Positions 9,505-17,708 of a stretch of 64,000 nt of DNA are shown here, in pieces. The translations under genes were made by a program, and so were the position numbers. The DNA comes from an uncultured Pseudomonadota bacterium. Its GTDB lineage: Bacteria; Pseudomonadota; Gammaproteobacteria; Steroidobacterales; Woeseiaceae. A model generated the notes under the pieces. The model was not told where the DNA came from and searched no databases. It worked only from the letters and a program-made list of their open reading frames with translations. Within the stretch, counting starts at the first letter, position 1. The number at the start of each line of letters is the position of its first letter. Where the stretch lies: positions 620,001 through 684,000 of the forward strand of contig CAJXJW010000001.1 in assembly GCA_913055625.1 (NCBI GenBank), given 5' to 3'.

Positions 9505-10265
9505 CCGCCGTCGTTCCCGGGGTCGTCGTCGAAGTCCTCGAACGCCTCGTCGAACTCCTCGTAGAAGTCGTCATCGATCGGCGGGTCGCCGTCGTGAATT
9601 TCGTACTGCCGGTTCTGCAGGTATGACTCACGCAGCGTGACGTAGGGGTCCTTCGAATCCTCGAGGAAGCGCTCCGCGGTCAGCAGGTTCGCGCGCAGGT
9701 TGATGATGCGCAGAATCTCGAGTTTGTCACGCACGGACGACACCTCGTAGTGCCACAGCGGGTCCGCCCAGATGTTCAGCGGCAACGAAACGGCGTGGCT
9801 CAACGACCGCGGACCGATGAACGGTACGATGACGTACGGACCTTCCGGAATGCCCCAGACCGCAAACGTCTGGCCGAAGTCTTCCGGCTTGCGTTCGAGG
9901 CCGCCTTTCTCGGCAATGTCGATGAGGCCGCCGATGCCGAGCGTGCTGTTGAACAGGAAGCGCGCAAATTCGTTCGTGCCGTCCCTGGGCTTGCCCTGCA
10001 GGAAGTGATTGATCGAATTCAGCGGGGTTGCCAGGTTGCGCGAGAAGTTCGTGATGCCGCGCCGCGCGAAATCCGGAAGGATAAACTTGTAGCCCTTCGC
10101 GATGGGTTTCAGGATGGCCTTGTCGGCCGCGTCGTTGACCGCGTAGAGGTTTCGGTTCAAGGGCTCCCACGGGTCATAGTCGACCCGGCTGCCTTCGGGC
10201 GCGGTAGCGCAGCCGGCGATCAGCAAGGCGCCGAGGACCGCGGTCAGGCGTGTCAGTTGATTCAT
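9501..10265 (-). CDS. mlaA: MlaA (VacJ), outer-membrane lipoprotein of the Mla pathway
   Basis: 254 residues. Lipobox LLIAGC with the lipidated Cys about residue 19, then the MlaA domain (DPWEPLNRNLYAVNDAADK, LPDFARRGITNFSRNL, GIGGLIDIAEKGGL, GPYVIVPFIGPRSL). The acidic C-terminus (many Asp/Glu) is a common extension. Family knowledge: with a porin, removes misplaced phospholipid from the outer leaflet and passes it to MlaC. Convergent with mlaB and 16 bases downstream of bepA on its own strand. Confidence 0.95.
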   Translation of the reverse strand: MNQLTRLTAVLGALLIAGCATAPEGSRVDYDPWEPLNRNLYAVNDAADKAILKPIAKGYKFILPDFARRGITNFSRNLATPLNSINHFLQGKPRDGTNEFARFLFNSTLGIGGLIDIAEKGGLERKPEDFGQTFAVWGIPEGPYVIVPFIGPRSLSHAVSLPLNIWADPLWHYEVSSVRDKLEILRIINLRANLLTAERFLEDSKDPYVTLRESYLQNRQYEIHDGDPPIDDDFYEEFDEAFEDFDDDPGNDGG

Positions 10266-10281
10266 TTTGTCTGGATTCCGG

Positions 10282-11757
10282 TCAGCCGCGGCTGCGCTGC
10301 ATCTGTTGCAGTTGTTCTTCGGTCATGTACTCGCGTATGAAGTCGATACGGGCCTGGAAGCGGATTCGCTGGATCTCCTGCAGGTCGGGCAGCGTCAGCG
10401 CGCGCTGCAGGTAGCGAATGCCTCCTACCAGGTCGCCGGTCATCAATTCGTACTCGGACATGTAGTAGTAGGATTCGGCCGCGTCGCCGGCCTCGCTGGC
10501 CGCGCGCGCGATGAGACGTACCTGCTCGGGCGTCGGCGGCACGTTATTCATCAGGTCGAGCAGCAGCGCGTGTGCGCGCCCGGCCTCGCCCTGGCGAATA
10601 AGCTGTTCGCCGTAGGCGATGACGAGCGGAACATTGCGTGGGAACAATTCCACGGCGCGGTCGAACGTGGACTGTCCCGCGGCATAGTCCTCGAGATCGT
10701 ACTGCGACTCGCCGAGGCCGATGTAGTAGGCAATCGTGTTCGGGTCCTGGTCGATCAGTTCCCTGAAGATCTCGTTCGCTTCGCGATGCCGGCCGGCACG
10801 CTGGTAGGCCACTGCGCGGCCATAGCGGTCGACCTCGGACTGGCGGGCGTAGCTCGTTTGCTCGAAATACCCGACCGCGCCTTCCGGCAGGTCGAAACGC
10901 TCGACGATGGCCCGGGCGCGGGTGATGCCGTAGCCCTTGGAGTCGTTGTTTGCTTGCCGTGGGTATTCCTGAGCACGATTGCGCGCCTCGGCGATGCGGG
11001 CCGTAGTTACCGGGTGAGTACGCAGGAACTCGGGCGCGCGGAGTTCCGGCGAGGCGGGCTGCAGGCGCGACATGACCTCGAAGAACGACGCCATGCCGTG
11101 TGGATCGTAGCCCGCGTCATAGAGTGCCCCGATGCCGATGCGGTCCGCCTCGTGCTCGTTGCTGCGCGTGAAATTTATCTGGCTCTGTACCGCGGTGCCC
11201 TGGGCCACGGCCATGCCCGCCTGGACTACGTCGGCGTCGCCACCGGCGACGCCCGCGACGAGCGCGCCGAGCATCAGCGCGGTGGAGATGAGGCTCTGCC
11301 GCTGGCTCGCGTGGATGGATCGGGCAATGTGCCGCTGAGTGACATGCGCCACTTCGTGCGCCAGTACGCCGGCCAGCTCGTCTTCATTGCGCGTGGCCTC
11401 GATCAGTCCGGTGTGCACGCCGATATAGCCGCCCGGCAGTGCGAAGGCATTGATTCGGTCGTCCTCGACGATAAAGAACTCGAAGCTGTGGTCACCATCG
11501 TTGGTCTGCGCGGCGATCCGGTCGCCGATCTCGTTGATGTACTCGGTCATCAACGGGTCTTCGACCACCTGGCCGCTCAGGCGAATCTGGGCCATGATGG
11601 CGCGCCCGAAACGATTTTCCTCGTTTTTCGACAACACGGCATCCGCCGGGCTGCCCATGTCGGGCAGCTTGATGTCGTCCGAGCGCGCCGTGCCGGCGGC
11701 CACGAGGGCGGTCGCGAGCAGCGCGAGACAGGTTGTCGGCGTCTTCATCAACTTCAT
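10282..11757 (-). CDS. bepA: BepA-like M48 metalloprotease with TPR repeats
   Basis: 491 residues from the ATG at 11757 (MKLMKTPTTC), which gives a clean signal peptide; the in-frame upstream codon at 11835 adds a signal-less Arg-rich stretch. Zinc motif HEVAHVTQRH near residue 130, third ligand in NEHEADRIG, then C-terminal tetratricopeptide-type helices (about 300-480). Family knowledge: BepA/YfgC is a periplasmic protease-chaperone for LptD and the BAM complex. Next to mlaA, forming an envelope-maintenance pair. Confidence 0.9.
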   Translation of the reverse strand: MKLMKTPTTCLALLATALVAAGTARSDDIKLPDMGSPADAVLSKNEENRFGRAIMAQIRLSGQVVEDPLMTEYINEIGDRIAAQTNDGDHSFEFFIVEDDRINAFALPGGYIGVHTGLIEATRNEDELAGVLAHEVAHVTQRHIARSIHASQRQSLISTALMLGALVAGVAGGDADVVQAGMAVAQGTAVQSQINFTRSNEHEADRIGIGALYDAGYDPHGMASFFEVMSRLQPASPELRAPEFLRTHPVTTARIAEARNRAQEYPRQANNDSKGYGITRARAIVERFDLPEGAVGYFEQTSYARQSEVDRYGRAVAYQRAGRHREANEIFRELIDQDPNTIAYYIGLGESQYDLEDYAAGQSTFDRAVELFPRNVPLVIAYGEQLIRQGEAGRAHALLLDLMNNVPPTPEQVRLIARAASEAGDAAESYYYMSEYELMTGDLVGGIRYLQRALTLPDLQEIQRIRFQARIDFIREYMTEEQLQQMQRSRG

Positions 11758-11866
11758 GTGGTGTCCGACTGGACGGGTTTCAATCCGTTCCCGCGATGAT
11801 ACGCCGTTTGCGCGGCGAGGCCGGGGACTTGCCATAAGGTGTTGAAATCGAGACAGATATTTCGCC

Positions 11867-12340
11867 TCAGGCGTCGAGCTCTGCTACTGCGTCCAGCACG
11901 GCCTGTGCATGACCCTTGACCTTCACATTGCGCCACTCGGCACGCAGCTTGCCGTCGGCGTCGATCAGGAACGTGCTGCGGACGACGCCCATGAACTTGC
12001 GGCCGTACAGCGACTTTTCCTGGATCACGTCGAACTGCCGGCACACTTTCTCGTCCGCGTCGGACAGCAGGTCGAACGGGAACTTCTGCTTCGCCTTGAA
12101 TTTCTCGTGCGACGCGATGCTGTCGCGCGACACGCCGAAGATGACGGTATTGCGGCGGCGGAACTTTGCGTGCAGGTCGCGAAAGTCCTGCCCCTCCAGC
12201 GTGCAGCCCGGCGTGCTGTCCTTGGGGTAGAAGTAAAGCACGACGTTCTTGCCGCGATAGTCCTTCAAACGCACGTCGGTGCCGCCGGTTGACGCACACT
12301 TGAAGTCCTTGACGACGCGGTTCATGCGGGGTCCGCTCAT
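11867..12340 (-). CDS. bcp: Bcp, thiol peroxidase (peroxiredoxin)
   Basis: 157 residues, thioredoxin fold. Peroxidatic Cys46 in DSTPGCTLEG; the E. coli-type resolving Cys five residues later is replaced by Glu, but another Cys near residue 98 (EKVCRQF) could resolve. Reduces peroxides with thioredoxin in the cytosol. An ATG at 12325 is an alternative start; 12340 has an AAGGAG sequence upstream. Lies downstream of gcvR, as in E. coli. Confidence 0.92.
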   Translation of the reverse strand: MSGPRMNRVVKDFKCASTGGTDVRLKDYRGKNVVLYFYPKDSTPGCTLEGQDFRDLHAKFRRRNTVIFGVSRDSIASHEKFKAKQKFPFDLLSDADEKVCRQFDVIQEKSLYGRKFMGVVRSTFLIDADGKLRAEWRNVKVKGHAQAVLDAVAELDA

Positions 12341-12379
12341 GAGTTCTGGTTCTCCTTCAGGATGCGTTGAGGGCTGCCG

Positions 12380-12910
12380 TCAGGCCTTGACGGGGTCGAG
12401 GATGGCATCGAGGTTCATGCGGTCGGCCATGTCGAAGAAATCGTCGCGCAGGAGCGCGAGATTGATCGACGACGGCACGTTGATGGCCATCTGCACCGCG
12501 AACATCGGTGCGCCCGTGTGCGCCGCTGCGTAGCGGCGCGTCGCGACGTCGGCAATTTCGATGCCGCGCGCCGCGAAGAAATTGGCGAGAGCGTACACGA
12601 TGCCTTGCTGATCGAGGCAGACGACATCCACGGCGTAGGGCATGCGATCCTCGCTGACTTTGCGCGAGCTCGTCTTGCGGATCGCGAAGGTCAGGTCGGC
12701 ATCCTCGGTGAGCTTCTCGAGCCCCTTCTCGAGGCGGCTCAGCGTGTGCCAGTTGCCGGAAACCAGCATCAGTACGGCGAACTCGTTGCCGAGCGTCGTC
12801 ATCCGGCTCTCCTCGATATTCCCGCCGCAGCCGAGGATGACCTTGGAGATGTCCTGGACGACACCCGTCCGGTCCGTTCCGATTGCCGATAAAACAATAA
12901 GTTGGCTCAT
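12380..12910 (-). CDS. gcvR: GcvR-like ACT-domain regulator
   Basis: 176 residues from ATG 12910 (SQLIVLSAIGTDRTG); the in-frame codon at 12985 only adds a low-quality extension. Two ACT domains (about 3-80 and 95-170) with DRTGVVQDISKVILGCGGNIEESRM. Family knowledge: GcvR represses glycine-cleavage genes through GcvA. Divergent from dapA, the conserved gammaproteobacterial neighbourhood. Confidence 0.85.
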   Translation of the reverse strand: MSQLIVLSAIGTDRTGVVQDISKVILGCGGNIEESRMTTLGNEFAVLMLVSGNWHTLSRLEKGLEKLTEDADLTFAIRKTSSRKVSEDRMPYAVDVVCLDQQGIVYALANFFAARGIEIADVATRRYAAAHTGAPMFAVQMAINVPSSINLALLRDDFFDMADRMNLDAILDPVKA

Positions 12911-13014
12911 TAAATTAGAACTTTTCTTGGATTTGTCGGGAAGTCCGCGCGGCGCCTTGCCAGCACCGACAGCGAACAGTAACATCGCCGCCTTATTTGT
13001 GGCGAGGGCGTGCT

Positions 13015-13902
13015 GTGTTCAAGGGCAGCCTTGTGGCCCTGGTGACGCCTTTCGACGCCGACAACCGGGTCGACTACGCGGCACTGGGCCGCCTTATCGA
13101 TTTTCACGTCGAGGCGGGCACCGACGGACTGGTGATCGCCGGGACGACCGGCGAGTCGGCGACACTGGACCGCCAGGAACACGCGGAGCTGATTCGACGC
13201 GCGGTGGAGATCGTCGACGGGCGACTGCCGGTGATCGCGGGCACGGGTTCCAACTCGACGGCGCAGACGATCCGGCTGTCGCAGGAAGTGGGCGGCAGCG
13301 GCATCGACGCGTACCTGCTGGTGGTGCCGTATTACAACAAGCCGATGCAGGAAGGCATGTTCCGGCATTTCTCGGCCGTGGCGGACGCCGTTCCCAAGCC
13401 GGTTATGTTGTACAACGTTCCGGGCCGCACGGTGGCGGACCTCAAGCCGGAAACGGTGGGGCGCCTGGCAAAGCACGGGAATATTTTCGGCATCAAGGAG
13501 GCGACCGGCAGCATCGAGCGCCTGCGGCAGATCCAGGCCGAGGTCGACGAGTCGTTTCGCTTCTACAGCGGCGACGACTTCACGGTGCTGGAGTTTCTGC
13601 TGGCGGGCGGCCATGGTGTCGTGACGGTAAGTGGCAACGTGGTGCCGGACAAGATGGCGACGCTATGCCGACTGGCGCGAGACGGCGCGGTCGACGAGGC
13701 GAGGGCGATCGACGAGATGCTCCAGCCGCTGAACACGGCGCTTTTCGCGGAGTCGAACCCGATTCCCGTGAAGTGGGCGCTGGCGAAGATGGGATTGATG
13801 GCGGGCCACCTGCGCCTGCCGCTCACGGACTATGCAACGGAGCATCATGCGAACATGCTGGCAGCGATGGAAACCGCTGGTGTAAAGGTGGCGGCGTCAT
13901 GA
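13015..13902 (+). CDS. dapA: DapA, 4-hydroxy-tetrahydrodipicolinate synthase
   Basis: 295 residues. TIM-barrel enzyme condensing pyruvate with aspartate semialdehyde in lysine/diaminopimelate synthesis. Catalytic Tyr133 (YNVPGRT) and Schiff-base Lys161 (GIKEATG) fall at the E. coli numbering when the GTG at 13015 is the start; a GAGGG ribosome-binding site lies 6 bases upstream. An in-frame TTG at 12997 is less likely. Stop overlaps the next gene by ATGA. Confidence 0.96.
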   Translation: MFKGSLVALVTPFDADNRVDYAALGRLIDFHVEAGTDGLVIAGTTGESATLDRQEHAELIRRAVEIVDGRLPVIAGTGSNSTAQTIRLSQEVGGSGIDAYLLVVPYYNKPMQEGMFRHFSAVADAVPKPVMLYNVPGRTVADLKPETVGRLAKHGNIFGIKEATGSIERLRQIQAEVDESFRFYSGDDFTVLEFLLAGGHGVVTVSGNVVPDKMATLCRLARDGAVDEARAIDEMLQPLNTALFAESNPIPVKWALAKMGLMAGHLRLPLTDYATEHHANMLAAMETAGVKVAAS

Positions 13903-14156
13903 ATATTCGAGTCGTCATCGCACTGGTCATGGCCTCAAGTGTGCTCGCCGGCTGCGGCGGCGAGACCACGCTCCGCTGCGACGAGCACACGCAGTACAAG
14001 CTTGCGGTCGACAACAAGCGCCTCGACATACCCGAGGGCCTGACGGCAATGGACAGCACGCGGGAGATGGCGCTGCCGGAGCCATCGCCGCACGTTTCGC
14101 GCCCGGACGACGCAGGCTGCCTGGACCTGCCACCGACGGTCATCGGGCGCGACTAG
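13899..14156 (+). CDS. Small lipoprotein resembling the N-terminus of BamC
   Basis: 85 residues. Signal peptide with lipobox VLAGC, then a short segment YKLAVDNKRLDIPEGL that looks like the N-terminal 'Y...A....LEVPPDL' peptide of BamC lipoproteins. It also sits exactly where bamC (nlpB) lies in E. coli, translationally coupled to dapA. E. coli BamC is about 344 residues, so the two helix-grip domains are missing. A minimal BamC or a degenerate remnant are both possible; the reading frame is intact and ends with a normal stop. Confidence 0.7.
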   Translation: MNIRVVIALVMASSVLAGCGGETTLRCDEHTQYKLAVDNKRLDIPEGLTAMDSTREMALPEPSPHVSRPDDAGCLDLPPTVIGRD

Positions 14157-14177
14157 CGTAGCGAGAACAATCAGTTC

Positions 14178-14237
14178 GGAGAGGTGGCTGAGTGGTTTAA
14201 GGTGCTCGCCTGGAAAGCGAGTGTACGGTGATACCGT
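14178..14237 (+). pseudogene. Truncated tRNA-Ser copy (5' 60 nt)
   Basis: Sixty bases identical to the first 60 bases of the intact tRNA-Ser(GGA) at 14369: acceptor 5' strand, D arm, anticodon arm with GGA, and most of the variable arm. After that, the T arm and the 3' acceptor strand are missing; the sequence GGGTTCGA appears and is followed by the hairpin array. It cannot fold into a normal tRNA. Confidence 0.85.
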
Positions 14238-14252
14238 GACCTAAGGGTTCGA

Positions 14253-14342
14253 CAAAACGCGCCAGCGTTTTGGACGCACGAAGTGCGCCCCGCAGGGGCG
14301 AGAATCGCCGCCAGGCGATTCGAGTCAATCCCGGCCTCCGGG
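14253..14342 (+). repeat. Array of five consecutive hairpins
   Basis: Five perfect stem-loops in 90 bases: 14253-14272 (8-bp stem, loop GCCA), 14275-14287 (5 bp, loop GAA), 14286-14300 (6 bp, loop GCA), 14302-14321 (8 bp, loop GCCA) and 14330-14342 (5 bp, loop CCT). The first and fourth have different stem sequences but the same length and loop. TTCGA occurs at 14248-14252 and again at 14319-14323, flanking most of the array. No reading frame of note. It reads as a structured RNA or a REP/MITE-like insertion in the tRNA copy. Confidence 0.75.
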
Positions 14343-14368
14343 GCACGAGACAGGCAGAACGAAAATAC

Positions 14369-14459
<91 letters not shown>

Positions 14460-14944
14460 CCAATCTCACATAAAGCGCTGTTTTGTAAGAATATAGTGCC
14501 AACGTAAATACTTGTGCCCCACAATTTATCCCACATTAGTTGGTTGTTGGCCCAGAGTTGGAGCGCGAATTTTTGGGCTCCAAGCGCGCACGCGATGCTT
14601 GAGCTAAGACAAGCAATTCCGCGCGGAAAGCGGTTTCTCCGTTAATCTGCCCGTCTAAGAACGCTCGCTCAATAAGGTCCAATAGATCAGGATCAGTTGG
14701 GTCAACCAGTTGGAGGCTAAGGTGCATTGGCTAAGTGTGCCGCGGCTTCAGGCCCAACTCTTGGGTCAAATGTGCGCAACTTGCTAATTTATGGTTAGCC
14801 AGATGTCTTTAATTGGGCCCGGCAGGGGTAGTAGCAACGATAGCCAGCGACCAAATTGTTGAGTCCCAGCCCTTCAATTGGTAATTTTCGCCCAACCAAT
14901 TCAGCTAGCTCCATTGCTTCCTCACCAATACGGGGCCGGTAATA
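14460..14944. other. 485-bp AT-rich segment inside the island, largely non-coding
   Basis: Between the left att site and the cargo cassette. It holds one possible short minus-strand ORF (14536-14727) and an imperfectly framed inverted repeat GCTAA / TTAGC at 14783-14799 that could be an operator for the cassette promoter. No RNA gene or clear sigma-70 promoter was recognised. Confidence 0.4.
14536..14727 (-). CDS. Possible small protein, unknown
   Basis: 63 residues, starting MHLSLQLVDPTDPDLLDLIERAF. The N-terminal half is plausibly helical and acidic; the C-terminus is polar and low in complexity. I recognise no family. It is listed because the frame is open in an AT-rich stretch and its composition is protein-like, but chance is quite possible. 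Confidence 0.3.
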   Translation of the reverse strand: MHLSLQLVDPTDPDLLDLIERAFLDGQINGETAFRAELLVLAQASRARLEPKNSRSNSGPTTN

Positions 14945-15979
14945 GTGGCGAACCAACAACAAACTAACGCTGCGATTGAGTTGCTCCTGAATAGGGTCGA
15001 GTCGAATCAGGCCGCGGGACGCTTATCCGACTTCATCCTAGGCATAAAAGAACGTCGAAGGCTGCCACGAGACAGCTTTCGAAGTCGTGGGACGTTTCAG
15101 GAGGTTTGCAACTCAGTTCGGCAGGCAATCGCTGATAGGCACCTATCCCTAAGCGATATTGCTTCTTTCGTTGACGAAGTTGATGAAAATGGTGCACAGC
15201 ATATTTTCATGTTTAATGCGCCCAGCCAAGAGTTCGTGGAAAGCACCGTTGGTGCGATCAAAGACAAATTTACAGAACGGCCGAGTGGTCTTGATCTAGA
15301 TTGGTACGCCGATCTACCTGCGAAGATGCACCTACACTACGAAATTCGTGGCGAGGTGGTAGTGCTTCGAGAGATCAAGAAAGTGGAGTACTGGGTAATC
15401 GATAGGAATGAGTCAACCGAAACCATAAACAAGCAGGTAATAGTTAAGGTCAAAAAGGAGTCTCGCGCACTAAACCTGTTGAGAATCCATGTTGACACTG
15501 GCCTTATCGAAATTCGACTTGCCAGGGCAAGCTCCCAAGTGCCACATAAGCTCTGGGAATCAGAGCTTAAGAGGTTCGCGGATCGCATCCTGCCGGCATT
15601 GGATTTCAAATTGTTGGAGCCAATACCAATTTGGACTGGATTTTCCGGGCAACTCGCGAATCGAGATGATACGTACCTGAAAACAGACGAGGCGCACGAT
15701 ACGTCAACCTCTCAGCGCATTTCTAAAATCCGGCAAGCGGGGAGCGATCTGAGGGATAATCCGGACTACAATCTTGATGAGGATCGATTCCTCCGAGATA
15801 AACTAAACATCTACTGGATTGTCGTAAGTGAAACAGCAAATGAGGCTGTAGTGCACACAATTCAGCAGCGCGTAAAATTTGAAGGGCAAGACCTAGGAAA
15901 GATTTACATCGCGCAGCATGCCACGGATAACGTAATTGACCATGTCCTGGGAACAATTCGAAGCTACGTTACAGCGTAG
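14945..15979 (+). CDS. Cargo gene 1: unknown 344-residue protein
   Basis: GTG start, 344 residues, no signal peptide or membrane segment, no nucleotide-binding or nuclease motif that I can see. The N-terminal ~110 residues look helical and charged (GIKERRRLPRDSF, DIASFVDEVDENGAQHIFMF). The middle (about 120-215) is strand-rich (YEIRGEVVVLREIKKVEYW; VIVKVKKES; LLRIHVDTGLIEIRLA). A polar linker near 245-265 precedes a second strand-rich domain (about 275-344). Overlaps the next gene by 38 bases, so the two are translated together. Function unknown; the setting suggests a regulator, sensor or scaffold for the hydrolase two genes on. Confidence 0.8.
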   Translation: MANQQQTNAAIELLLNRVESNQAAGRLSDFILGIKERRRLPRDSFRSRGTFQEVCNSVRQAIADRHLSLSDIASFVDEVDENGAQHIFMFNAPSQEFVESTVGAIKDKFTERPSGLDLDWYADLPAKMHLHYEIRGEVVVLREIKKVEYWVIDRNESTETINKQVIVKVKKESRALNLLRIHVDTGLIEIRLARASSQVPHKLWESELKRFADRILPALDFKLLEPIPIWTGFSGQLANRDDTYLKTDEAHDTSTSQRISKIRQAGSDLRDNPDYNLDEDRFLRDKLNIYWIVVSETANEAVVHTIQQRVKFEGQDLGKIYIAQHATDNVIDHVLGTIRSYVTA

Positions 15980-16331
15980 TGAGGAATTCCAAACGTTTGT
16001 TGCAGACTTTCGGGAGATAATCGGCGACATTCTTGCGCGCGATCCTGACTCGGCAATCGACGAACATATTATCGCGTCGCGATCGAATTTGATTGACGAA
16101 AATTCGGCGTTAGATTTGCTTGTCATGCTTGAGCGTGAACATCTCTTGAAGACGCTTTTATTTTGGCCATGCGCGAATGGGTATGGAACCAGTCGAGAAG
16201 CGAGCAAGGCGAAGGATTTCCCAACGTTTATCGAATGTGACAGATGCGGAGAAACGCACGAGTTCGACCAAGACTGCATAGAAGTCCGGTTCGTTGCATC
16301 CGACGAATTGGTCAATAGCCTACGTCGCTAG
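15942..16331 (+). CDS. Cargo gene 2: small protein with a CxxC zinc-knuckle-like motif
   Basis: 129 residues from ATG 15942 (SWEQFEATLQ), which lies inside gene 1. The N-terminal ~80 residues are helical and acidic. The C-terminal part carries WPCANGYGT and then ECDRCGETHEF, so Cys-Cys-x2-Cys plus His could bind a metal. No known family recognised. Overlap with gene 1 and 21-base spacing to gene 3 make a tight three-gene unit. Confidence 0.75.
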   Translation: MSWEQFEATLQRSEEFQTFVADFREIIGDILARDPDSAIDEHIIASRSNLIDENSALDLLVMLEREHLLKTLLFWPCANGYGTSREASKAKDFPTFIECDRCGETHEFDQDCIEVRFVASDELVNSLRR

Positions 16332-16352
16332 ACTCAAAGACAAACAAGAATT

Positions 16353-17009
16353 TTGGCGTCGTTAACCCGTTTTAATGAGAAGGCCGCAGAGCGTGGTGGA
16401 AACCCGCAGTTTCGCGCTATTGCATTGACCATTCACGGAGTGAATACAACCGGCGGCTGGCAGAAGCGGATGGATACCCTTTTTGCCATGCGGGGCCTAT
16501 TGCCAGTTGCCGTTGACTACGGATTCATGCGACTAAAGTTAGTCGTACCTGGCCGGCTGCTTAGGTTGGCGAAAGAGCGCTTGTGGCAACGATATCAAGA
16601 AAATCATCGTGAGGAACTTCCGTATTGTGCCGTGGCTCATAGCTTTGGAACCTTGGCGCTTGGAACACTAATTGCAACAAACCGCGATGCTCGATTCGAC
16701 AAGGTCATACTCGCGGGGAGCATACTTCCGCGAGAGTATGCTTGGTCGAGTCACATTGATTCCGGGCAGGTTAGGGGCGTACTAAACGAAATCAGTAGCA
16801 ACGATCTTCCTGTAGGCATTTGCCATGGCCTGAAGGTGGTCAATCCATTCATCAAAGTGGGGCGGTCGGGCCGATACGGCTTCAGTACTGAGCATGCAAA
16901 TTTGGAGCAACGGACACACGAATTAGGGCATTCAGGCGTACTGAATGACGTTGCCTGTCGAAGCAAGTGGATACCATTTTTGTTGGATGAGCCATACGTG
17001 CACCTGTGA
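16353..17009 (+). CDS. Cargo gene 3: alpha/beta hydrolase (candidate lipase/esterase effector)
   Basis: 218 residues, TTG start. An oxyanion-loop-like strand ALTIHGVNTTGGWQ (about residues 25-38) is followed by a nucleophile elbow AHSFGTLALG (about 94-103, Ser nucleophile) and a late His in ELGHSGVL that could complete the triad. The fold is that of small serine hydrolases. The HG(V/I)-T-x-G-W-Q start recalls alpha/beta hydrolases that I associate with bacterial conflict systems; that link is recollection, not shown here. No signal peptide, so a cytoplasmic or membrane-surface target is likely. Confidence 0.8.
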   Translation: MASLTRFNEKAAERGGNPQFRAIALTIHGVNTTGGWQKRMDTLFAMRGLLPVAVDYGFMRLKLVVPGRLLRLAKERLWQRYQENHREELPYCAVAHSFGTLALGTLIATNRDARFDKVILAGSILPREYAWSSHIDSGQVRGVLNEISSNDLPVGICHGLKVVNPFIKVGRSGRYGFSTEHANLEQRTHELGHSGVLNDVACRSKWIPFLLDEPYVHL

Positions 17010-17201
17010 TTAAGGCGTCGGCTGAATTGGCGAATCTACGTGTGGGTAGTTTGCTTACAAAATCCTATGTAGAACACACTCTTAGATACTAAATGCTCGC
17101 AATTAACCTTGCCCAACTTGACCTAGCTTTCCCTTGCCCAACCTGCCTTTACCTTTCCCGCCCTAGCAAGAATCTGCTAAACGATACGCGTGGCGCGGGC
17201 T

Positions 17202-17708
17202 TCAGCTCGAACGCATGGCAGCTGGCGTCACCGCAGACCAGTTCTCATCTGGAAGCGCTTCGATCAATCGACCGATCTTGTTGTACCAGTGGCACTTCGG
17301 AAGAGCTATGCCGTTCCTATCTCGGCGCACAGCAACTATTTCGGCCTTGATGCGCTTGCCGCGAAGTCTAGCAAGCGGGACCCTGTCTGGACGGGCGCTG
17401 GCGCCTAGAATTCCCGTAACTTCGCGGTAGAGTAGGCCGCGCACTGGGGCGACAAACTTTCCGCCGTCCCCAGGAGGGCCATTCAAGCGGTCAACATTGT
17501 AGAAGCGCTCCACAACTGATCCTGCGAACTGATCGTCTTCAACTATGCAAAAGTATGCGAAGACCTTCCCGCCGCACCCCTGAAATCGTCTAGTCTCGTA
17601 CCTCTGAAACTTGACCACATACTCTCCACAGGGAATAAGTGTTGGCTCGAAGGGCGGACGCTCGTCGGCGTCCTTGGCGTATTCGTCGCGATCACTTTGA
17701 GTGTCCAT
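17202..17708 (-). CDS. Element protein of unknown function
   Basis: 168 residues from ATG 17708 (MDTQSDRDEY). The core (IPCGEYVVKFQRYETRRFQG, VFAYFCIVEDDQFAG, VERFYNV) is strand-rich and reads like a small beta-barrel or OB-like domain of the kind met in integrative elements and phages; this is an impression, not a family assignment. Last gene of the alpA transcription unit, overlapping its upstream neighbour by 17 bases and convergent with the cargo cassette. Confidence 0.65.
   Translation of the reverse strand: MDTQSDRDEYAKDADERPPFEPTLIPCGEYVVKFQRYETRRFQGCGGKVFAYFCIVEDDQFAGSVVERFYNVDRLNGPPGDGGKFVAPVRGLLYREVTGILGASARPDRVPLARLRGKRIKAEIVAVRRDRNGIALPKCHWYNKIGRLIEALPDENWSAVTPAAMRSS

Noticed and set aside
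10267..11799. 510-codon plus-strand frame over bepA
   Set aside because: Shadow; HEVAH motif and signal peptide are on the minus strand.
14238..14342. CRISPR array or rho-independent terminator at the hairpin cluster
   Set aside because: Units differ in stem sequence and length and there are no regular spacers; no hairpin is followed by a T-run.
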